NCBI GenBank assembly: GCA_037976565.1
Contig: CP137685.1
Span: forward strand, 27,096,327 to 27,160,326
Direction of reading: 5' to 3'
DNA length: 64,000 nucleotides
Source of the DNA: Mesocentrotus franciscanus
Lineage: Eukaryota > Echinodermata > Echinoidea > Camarodonta > Strongylocentrotidae
The notes beneath the pieces were generated by a model, which saw only the letters and a list, made by a program, of their open reading frames with translations, did not search any database and was not told where the DNA came from. Of this stretch, positions 56,615 through 64,000 are shown piece after piece. How positions within the stretch are numbered: position 1 is the first letter of the stretch; the number at the start of each line of letters is the position of its first letter. The translations under genes and the position numbers were made by a program.

Positions 56615-56915
56615 TGTAGTCGATAGGCTAGTACGAGCAGGTACCACCCATCACTACCTCGGTCGATGCAAAAATAATTATTCTTTGTCACTCTGCTATT
56701 CATGGACGAACTTGTTTAATATTGGAACGTATGATAATCATGATTATACATGATCACCCACGCTTGAACAAAAAAGTCCCGTACTTAGATAGCAGAGATG
56801 ATAGTTCTTTTTCATTACGCTGATTGTTGACGATCAGACAAGTAGATAGATTTCAGACAGCCGACATAATTATTGGTATCAAAATCTGTTCGTTCGACTA
56901 CGAGGATCAATCAAG
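56615..56915 (+). promoter_or_regulatory. Upstream region and 5' exon of YHYH gene 6
   Basis: Matches 49060-49389, with GGTACC at 56640-56645, and ends ATCAATCAAG|GTAGGTG at 56915. The intron runs 56916-57662. Transcription start unknown. Confidence 0.45.
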
Positions 56916-57014
56916 GTAGGTGTTACGGTACTCAGAAATTTGTGGTAACTATTATAACGATTTGTCGATTTATTTAGGCGAGAACATTTTTTTTTCTTCA
57001 TGAATCCTGCAGTC

Positions 57015-57166
57015 AATATATCATTGGCAATTCATAATCATAAGCTCTAGGGAAGAGCCATAAGCCAAATTCATGTCTTGCCAAAAAAATTTGCACCGGG
57101 TTGGTATTCGAACCCTTAACCCTTGGATTGACAGTCAAGTGAATGAATAATTATACCACGATGACA
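57015..57166 (-). repeat. tRNA-derived SINE in the gene 6 5' intron
   Basis: Same SINE at the same place as 49495-49640, with CTGTCAA loop and GGGTTCGAATACC B-box variant. Confidence 0.6.
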
Positions 57167-57663
57167 AATTATATTTGGCAGATTAACAGCTCCTCACGAG
57201 AGAATCAAGTGCACAGAACCGATCTTTTGAGCATGGGCGAAAAGGGCTGATAAGTCGTAGAGGGAACGCATTGTCCTCCAGATTTACCAGGCAAACGAGA
57301 GAGAAAAAAGAGTTCAGCACACTTTAGGATGCAATTTCGCCAAAATTCTCTAGCCAGATGTTTTTTGGGGGAGGGGAGAGGGCGATCAAATGAATAAAAT
57401 AATAACAAATTTTGTGGGACTTTAATTTGATATTATATTCCCTACCCCTTCAAATCATGGAGGACGGCCCACCTCCCCCCCCCCCGGATTTCTGTCCATG
57501 CTCTTAACCTTAGAAATTGATCAAAATTGATCACACGTCAAAAATAATGTCCGTTGTTCTTGTAACAAAAGAAGCCGACATCTAGATTTCACAAGAATAT
57601 GCATCATGGTTCTAAACTGATTTTTCTTGATTATAAATATGATTATCGTTATATATTTTCAGA

Positions 57664-58488
57664 ATGAAGTCTTTGGGAGGCTATCGGATTCTCCCAGGAG
57701 TTTGGGTATTTTTTCTTCTGCTTTTCAAGCAGACGATTGCCCTTTCAACAGACGAGATCGCAGCGTTCGGTGCTAGAATACACACAGATCCAAACACGGG
57801 TCTTCAGGGATCCATTACGATCACGGAGTACGATGAACTCAACTACGTCATCCATGCCAACGGCATCCCTGACCACGAGGCAGGCCCTTACCCAAACGAC
57901 CAGGACTCCAGCGAGATCATCGGGCAGGATTTTGTGTATTACATTCTAAAAACGCCAGTACAAGCGAGCGAGGTAACCGACCTCCCCATGGGGACCATAG
58001 GCTTGGCTCTCAATGGTGTCCCCTACTTTAACCCTTACACGCGTATTGGGACCAACGCGGTGGAAAATGAGCTATTCGATTCTTGCGACGGTCACCCAAC
58101 TCCAGAGACGGGAACATACCACTACCACGACCATCCCAGTTGCGTGTTCGATCTACAGAGCGGAGTGCCGTCCGAGGTCGTTGGCGTCGCATTGGACGGC
58201 TATCCCATTTACGGACCCAACGATGAGAACGGCAATGAACTGACTACATCGGACTTGGATGAATGCCATGGACGATGGATAAATGGAACCTACCAATACC
58301 ATATCACCCAAGACCTACCCTACATACTGGGCTGCTACGCAGGCGTGGTTGACGATCGAAATATGATGGGGCCGGGAGGTGGCGGTCCTCCTCCTGGACA
58401 GAATCCCCGCGACGATGCCATGGCATTGACTTGCCGTGGTTATGTGCAACTGTTGCTTCTTATCATTAGTCTATCCGTATTATTCTAG
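57664..58488 (+). CDS. YHYH-domain secreted/GPI-anchored protein, gene 6 (short stalk)
   Basis: This 274-residue protein is a close paralog of gene 5. The ATG at 57664 lies one base after the acceptor TTTTCAG. It keeps the signal peptide, NGIPDHEAGPY, YHYH, GVALDGYPIYGP, YILGCYAG and four cysteines. Differences from gene 5 include SEIIGQD for SEIVEQD, GTNAV for GTDAV (Asp in the other five) and NGTYQYH, which creates an N-glycan sequon. The stalk has a single PPPGQNP unit, and the hydrophobic tail is almost the same as in gene 5. Function unknown. Its upstream copy of the duplication carries a hAT-like element about 1.6 kb before the gene. Confidence 0.92.
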   Translation: MKSLGGYRILPGVWVFFLLLFKQTIALSTDEIAAFGARIHTDPNTGLQGSITITEYDELNYVIHANGIPDHEAGPYPNDQDSSEIIGQDFVYYILKTPVQASEVTDLPMGTIGLALNGVPYFNPYTRIGTNAVENELFDSCDGHPTPETGTYHYHDHPSCVFDLQSGVPSEVVGVALDGYPIYGPNDENGNELTTSDLDECHGRWINGTYQYHITQDLPYILGCYAGVVDDRNMMGPGGGGPPPGQNPRDDAMALTCRGYVQLLLLIISLSVLF

Positions 58489-58559
58489 TAACGGCTGTCA
58501 AGTGCATCCCATGAAACTGAAGCGGGTCAATTGACTGTGACATAGGCCTTAAGTTGAGA

Positions 58560-59750
58560 AATAGTGCTTTTTCGACAATCAGTAATAACCTTTTCGTTAA
58601 GGTACCTGCTTCCGGGAAAGCTTTATCTCGCCGTTCTCCAAGCTTATTCGGACTATCAGGTGACAGATTACCGAAACAGGCAATTCTTTAAAATTTGTGC
58701 AATTATGGATATCACTGGCAAAAATCCAGGTGAACCAAAGTTTGGAGTTTCCTCCCCTTTCCTTTAACCCCGCGGTTTAAAAGAAACTATTTTTACGGGG
58801 AAAGAATCGCTCCATTAGATAGACTAGGGAATTACTGTAAGAAACGGTTACTAGACCAAAGTGTTGATTTGTAATAAGAATGGAAAGTTGTTTAAACAAC
58901 ATAGCTTTAACTTAAATGGTGAGGAAATTGACATTGTAAAGCAGGCAGTATATTAAGGTATTGATATTTCTACAAGGGTTTCATTTAGTAATACATTATT
59001 AACACTGGCAGAGAAATCTAAAGAGGTAATTTTTCGATTATTTATGTCATCTTCCGAATATTCATGTACTGTATATGGTTCGGAAGTATGGGGTGCTTTT
59101 GTAGTGAATTTTGAAGAAAAGCAATTTATATGTTGACGGAAATAATGAATGTCTAGAATTAGAAAATATTATTGATAACGGAAAGGAGAATATTAAATAA
59201 ACATATAGATTTTTTAAGCAAAACATAAAACAATAGAAATATTTAACTTTTGTAAAAAGTAATAAATTACGTAAACATGTCTGCAGATTTAGAATAAGTT
59301 CACATAATTTCCCCATTGAAATTGGAAGGCATAGACGGCCGAATAAATTACGAACACATTTACGTTCCTGCAATGATTGTAAAGTATAGAGAAATTGGAG
59401 ACGAATATCACACCACCATGGATTGTACAAAATTTAGTCCCCAGCAGAAAATATTGTTTGAAAACAAGATTAGTATCATTGATAATGAATTTTAAAATTT
59501 GAACAATAAAGAAAGATTTGTAAAGATAATGAAACTTGACAATAATAACGTTATTTGTAATTTTATTGAATACATAAGATGTGTTATATAAGAGGAGAAT
59601 TTGTTTAACTTTGTGCATAATGAAACTACTAGACGTTTATATAAAAAAAATATTTGTAGTATTATTGAATATATAAAATGTGCTATATCTGTATGTGGAG
59701 AAATGTGAAAACTTTGTACAGGTGAAAAAAAACACAAGAACTGCTTCTCA
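58560..59750 (+). pseudogene. Decayed LINE downstream of gene 6, internally deleted
   Basis: Homologous to 51330-53270. After GAAAGAATCGCTCCA the sequence jumps to TTAGATAGACT, so the part with the YADD motif in unit A is missing. The stretch encoding LPIEIGRHRRPNK and CSCNDC remains near 59315-59380. Many stops and no intact frame. Confidence 0.8.
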
Positions 59751-60486
59751 TTTAAACTAGACACCCGTGTACTTTCATATGCAAGTTATCTAATAGAATT
59801 TGTCACAGGATACGCCATTTTCGTAATCTAATAAAACTGTAATCAAATGCATACGTCTTTGAGAAGTGCCTAAAATTGTGTCATTCCCCTGTTACAAATG
59901 AAAAATAATCAAAATGCAAATTGAATCCATTACGTGTTATTACATAGGACGAGCCATAATGTTTGTCATACGTAGCAACAACTAATGCATGCGATTTGCA
60001 TTCTGACTATTGAAATACACTATTATTCGTAATGGGTGAATGAACTCAATCATGTCGAGGCACTTAATATAAATTGAGTTGCATTACGAAAAGTAGGGAG
60101 CATACAACCATTACAAAAAAGTATATTCCTTAAATTCATGTCAATAGTGTAAAAGTAAGAATTCATGTCAATAGTGTAAAAATAAGAATTCAAAATTCAA
60201 TAAAAAGATGTTAAAAACATAAATTGAATCAGTCGGTCCAATTTGTTGTCCTACTTCCTTGGTGTTCCTTTAATGACGATTGCATTTAAATGTTTCTGTT
60301 GTTTTAATACAATTCCAGCCTGAATATTTATCGTAAAGCCTATTTGGATAACTTAAGATTATTCTATAGGTTGAAAACTAGCCCATATTGTGAGTTTTTT
60401 TTTTCGAATAAAAAATGCCGGTCACCCCCCCCCCCATACCTTGTCTGTATTTTAGCCCCCGCCCCCTCCCCTCCTCCCTGCCGTTA

Positions 60487-61746
60487 TGCTACGTTCACAC
60501 CTAGGCGAGTTGGAAGTACGAGTTGCTGCGAGTTTTCGCGAGCTCCAATTCGCGGCAACTCGGGGGAAAAATGGCAAATTTTCGAGTTTGCAGCGAATCT
60601 AGTCGAATTAAACAGAGCACAGCACGAGTAACAACGAGCAAACCACAAGTAGTGCCGAGTATTGCTCGAATGATCCCGATCGTGACTCGAGTTCAACAGA
60701 GTGCATTAAGATTGAGATCGAATTAATACGAGTTGTCACGATCTTCATACGAGTAATTCCGACCTTGATACGACTCAAAAAGAGCGGGAGTTCTTGAGCG
60801 ATTTTCTTTTTTCCAAGATGGGTGACCAAATGGATATTGCAATCTTCAATGACCTTTTTGAAGAAGAGCCCAGTTTCAGGCCAGGTTTCGGGCCTTGCTT
60901 CGGACCCTACTTCTACCAGCGACTCCATCACTTCCTCTGAACTCTTTAGATTAGAGGAGGCGCTCCCGGGAGAGGGACAGGGGGCGGCACAGTGACCCCC
61001 CCCCCTCACTTTTTCAAGTAACACCTTTTTACATAGGAAAAAGTGCCCCTTTAAATTTGTAAGAAGTGCCCCATTGTACATAGTAAAAGTGCCCCTTTGG
61101 AAGTCACTCCGCCGCCCCTGCTTAAGATTATTCTGTTTTTCCTTCTAATTCAAAGTCTTCAGTTTCTTAACCCTTGGCATCTTGCTCTTTACATGTGGCA
61201 CTTGTTCAATGTAGATGTAAAACGTGCTTATTTTACCGCCAAATTGAAACCACGTGATCAGACTCCCGTTAATCAAACTCGGTATAACTCGCCCTACTCG
61301 TGCAAACCTCGTGATTAGCTCACCAGAGACTCTGTGCACTCGTGCAGAACTCTCAAATGCTCGCATTAGGCTCGCGGTAACTCGTGTATGGATATTTATG
61401 GTAATTTATGGAAATTTACTCCGGATACTACGAGTTGAAAAGAGTCCATGACGAGTTTTTCACGATTATCGCGAATACTACGAGTTGTTCCGAGTAAGAC
61501 TGCGGTGTTCAGGAGTTCTTGAGAGCTTGAAAATGTTTTAAACTGTTTAAAAAGTTTGAGAGCTACTGCGACCTCACGCGAATTGCGTCGAGTTGCGAAG
61601 AGTTGTGAAGGGTTGTGCCGAGTTGCGGCGAGTTACGGAGAGTCACCCCTAGTTAAATGAAGAGTTATCGCGAATACCCCCAAAAGTCAACTCGCCACTA
61701 CTCGCGCAAACTCGTACTTCCAACTCGCCTATGTGTGAACGTAGCA
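60487..61746. mobile_element. 1,260-bp TIR element rich in CGAGTT-type repeats
   Basis: Ends TGCTACGTTCACACCTAGGC and its near-perfect complement GTGTGAACGTAGCA lie between TA dinucleotides. The arms go on for about 45 bp (GAGTTGGAAGTACGAGTT). The interior is full of short ACTCG/CGAGT motifs in both directions. Comparison with units A and B gives the empty site. It could belong to a TA-targeting superfamily such as Harbinger/ISL2EU or Tc1/mariner, undecided. It carries a 40-codon ATG frame at 60818-60940. Confidence 0.8.
60978..61120. mobile_element. Nested hAT-type MITE-like segment
   Basis: CAGGGGGCGGCACAGTGAC and GTCACTCCGCCGCCCCTG are inverted ends enclosing AAAAGTGCCCC repeats. No clean 8-bp duplication was found. 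It sits inside the larger TIR element. Confidence 0.55.
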
Positions 61747-62299
61747 TAATAGCCAGGTTGTGTTTGTATAGCGTTCCCATTGAGTATGACAAAATATTCT
61801 TATGGAACGAACAATGACTTTACATAATGTATGCAAGGTCGCGCGCCGTACCGTGCAAGATGAATAGAGTTAGGCAGGGGCGGATCTAGCTTTTTGCTAA
61901 TGGGGGTAACCCAGTGACGATGCGGAGCATAATAGCCAGGTTGTGTTTGTATAGCGTTCCCATTGAGTATGACAAAATATTCTTATGGAACGAACAATGA
62001 CTTTGCATAATGTATGCAAGGTCGCGTGCCGTACCGTGCAAGATGAATAGAGTTAGGCAGGGTCGGATCTAGCTTTTTGCTAATGGGGGTAACCCAGTGA
62101 CGATGCGGAGCATAATAGCCAGGTTGTGTTTGTATAGCGTTCCCATTGAGTATGACAAAATATTCTTATGGAACAAACAATGACTTTGCATAATGTATGC
62201 AAGGTCGCGTGCCGTACCGTGCAAGATGAATAGAGTTACGCAGGGGCGGATCTAGCTTTTTGCTAATGGGGGGGGGGTAACCCAGTGACGATGCGGAGC
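61745..62299. repeat. 183-bp tandem repeat, three copies
   Basis: Units start CATAATAGCC at 61745, 61928 and 62111. Each joins YHYH-flank sequence (AGTATGACAAAATATTCTTA) to ATGTATGCAAGGTCGCG and to the end CAGGGGCGGATCTAGC of a transposon. Copies are nearly identical, hence recent. Confidence 0.92.
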
Positions 62300-62862
62300 A
62301 TCGTCCACGAGCCGCAAAGCGGCGAGGCGATTTTGTTGTTGTTGTTGCTATTTGGACCCCCGTGAGTGATGTTTTCCTCGCATCTATTAACACAATGTAG
62401 ACCATAAAAAGCAGTGCATGATAACGTCTTTTTAAATCAAGTAACAGTTTAATACACAGTTATATCCAGAGTTATCATGTGTTTGGTTAATAAGGGGGTG
62501 TTGACCCAATGACGATGCGGAGCATCGTCCACGAGCCGCAAAGCGGCGAGGCGATTTTTTTTGTGTGGCTTTTTTAAACCCCCGTAAGTGATGTTTTCCT
62601 GGCATCTACTAACACAATGTAGACCATAAAAAGCAGTGCATGATAACGTCTTTTTAAATCAATTAACAGTTTAATACACAGTTATATCCAGAGTTATCAT
62701 GTGTTTGGTTAAGTTAAGGGGGGTGGTTTGACCCAATGACGATGCGGTTACTGTGTGGGTCTGGACACATGATGGCGTTTTTCTATTCACATCACATTTT
62801 CACTTGGCAGCCCAAGGGGGGGGGGGTTAAACCCCCTAAACCCTGTAGATCCGCCACTGTTA
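62279..62862. repeat. 224-bp tandem repeat in a hAT-like end pair
   Basis: GATGCGGAGCATCGTCCACG starts units near 62289 and 62513, with a truncated third near 62738. Each has the hairpin GCCGCAAAGCGGC and CACAATGTAGACCATAAAAA. On the right the block ends TAGATCCGCCACTG, the complement of CAGGGGCGGATCTA found in the units to the left, so these are the two ends of one element. Confidence 0.8.
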
Positions 62863-63121
62863 GGGCGTTGGTCATTGACTGCTATCTAGCAAGGCAGTGC
62901 GGACCACCCATTTTTTAAAAATTCTATTAAAAAAATTCGTCCTTTGCAGCCTTTTTAGGCAGGTTGACATTCTTAATTATGTTCTGCCTGACTAGATGGG
63001 GTCAGTGCTTCGCAACTTTGGCTAAACAGGAGGTGTATGACAACTGACAAATATCTTACTTTGCTTAAAACTTGGCTCCACAGGTGTAGTAGATGAAACA
63101 GACTATGCTTACAAGATTGGC

Positions 63122-63425
63122 TTAAAGATATAGACCGGTAGTGGTAAAATTGTGGTTCAAGGGTTTTGGGTGCAAAATATTGTTTCAATATTGTTTCAAA
63201 AACAGAAATATACGCCCAAATGTTCAATGTTGAAATGGCGTTGTGATATCTATCCAGGCCGGATCGATATGATAATTTACCAAATATATCAATTAGAAGG
63301 CGGTTTCCCGGCAAAATTTGTATCATCACGTATTAGTCAAAACATATTCTTTCACATGATTGGTAATAAGAGCTTTCATTTTATTTTTTGAGAGGGGGCG
63401 TTTCCAAAACTGGTCTATACCTTAA
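63122..63425. mobile_element. TTAA-flanked MITE, copy 2
   Basis: Ends TTAAAGATATAGACCGGTAG and ACTGGTCTATACCTTAA. Related to 45431-45836 but about 100 bp shorter. Confidence 0.75.
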
Positions 63426-63696
63426 ACAGGTGCTAGAACCAACATTGATGAAAAGGGGTGATTTATTAATATGCCTAATTTGCCTACGTGAGTATTTGAG
63501 AAGGTACGTATCAATTATCATTATCCAAGATAACCTGTTTGTAGCGTTACTTGGTGCCAGTATACGAAAACGTACTAGATGAGCGGTGCTCCCCTAGTGT
63601 TTCGAAAGTGTTTTATATGTTTTCTTCCGCAGGTGGGGGTGGGGAATGCGCGATGGAAAATAATTTATTTTCGTATGAACAGCGTAAATTAGAAAA

Positions 63697-64000
63697 ATAA
63701 TTCTACCAGATGTGTAATAGTCACGTCGATAGGCTAGTACGACCAGGTACCACCGATCACTATCTCGGTTGATGCAAAGATAATAATGCTTTGTCACTCT
63801 GCTATTCATAGACGACCTAATTGTTAATTAATTAAACGTCAATATGTATGATAATCATGAATAAACACAGCAGCATACTTGCTTGAACAAAAGTCCCGTA
63901 CTTAAGATAGCACAGATGATAGTTCTATTTCATTTAGCTGATTGTTGACGATCGGACAGGTTTATGCATTTCAGACAGGCGACATAATAACTGGTGTCAA
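63697..64000 (+). promoter_or_regulatory. Third copy of the plus-strand YHYH upstream region
   Basis: Starts at AGATGTGTAATAGTCACGTC and matches 49057-49349, including GGTACC at 63746-63751. It implies a further gene downstream that the window does not reach. Confidence 0.6.

Larger units (their letters stand above)
54210..59755. repeat. Tandem duplication unit B (carries YHYH gene 6)
   Basis: Collinear with unit A, interrupted by the element at 54744-56016. It ends with LINE sequence whose last part (CAAGAACTGCTTCTCA) runs straight into unit C at about 59755. Confidence 0.9.
59756..64000. repeat. Tandem duplication unit C (cut by the window end)
   Basis: Starts at AAACTAGACACCCGTGTACT, matching 48227 and 54532, and keeps the same order up to the upstream region of the YHYH genes. 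Two large insertions separate its parts, at 60487-61746 and about 61815-63690. The window ends at GGTGTCAA, the base matching 49349 in unit A. Confidence 0.88.

Overview
The window looks like a nuclear genome segment from a marine invertebrate deuterostome, most likely an echinoderm of the sea-urchin type. The grounds are genes with GT-AG introns, AT-rich non-coding DNA, many (CT)n, (AAT)n and (TA)n tracts, tRNA-derived SINE heads, foldback MITEs, a Penelope-like retroelement and an interstitial (CCCTAA)n tract. The taxon is an inference and the sequence does not name it.

Left third (1-22.4 kb). The 3' part of a synaptotagmin-15-like gene lies on the + strand in six coding exons from 8497 to 18501. 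They join in frame and encode both C2 domains and the C-terminal WHxL ending. The N-terminal and transmembrane exons were not found, so they probably lie upstream of the window. Introns and flanks carry microsatellites, SINEs and palindromic MITEs.

Middle and right (22.4-64 kb). A cluster of six paralogous genes encodes secreted YHYH-domain proteins, three on the - strand (24810-25628, 32438-33259, 40853-41881) and three on the + strand (46196-47086, 50122-51012, 57664-58488). Each predicted protein has a signal peptide, one YHYH domain with four invariant cysteines, a variable low-complexity stalk and a C-terminal hydrophobic tail that ends the protein, which suggests a GPI anchor. In all six the coding region is a single exon, with a splice acceptor 0 or 1 nt before the ATG and a short upstream exon. 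The cluster grew by segmental duplication. Copies at about 22.5-27.9 kb and 30.0-35.4 kb carry genes 1 and 2. Units A (47.4-53.4 kb), B (54.2-59.75 kb) and C (59.75 kb to the window end) carry genes 5, 6 and probably a seventh gene just outside the window.

Comparing the duplicates shows several transposon insertions with their empty sites: a 913-bp TIR element, a 1,273-bp hAT-like element holding a higher-order minisatellite, and a 1,260-bp foldback element rich in CGAGTT-type repeats. Decayed LINE sequence follows genes 5 and 6, and a decayed Penelope-like element (RT plus GIY-YIG) lies between genes 2 and 3. The function of the YHYH family is unknown. The cluster looks like an expanding surface-protein family with a conserved head and fast-changing stalks.
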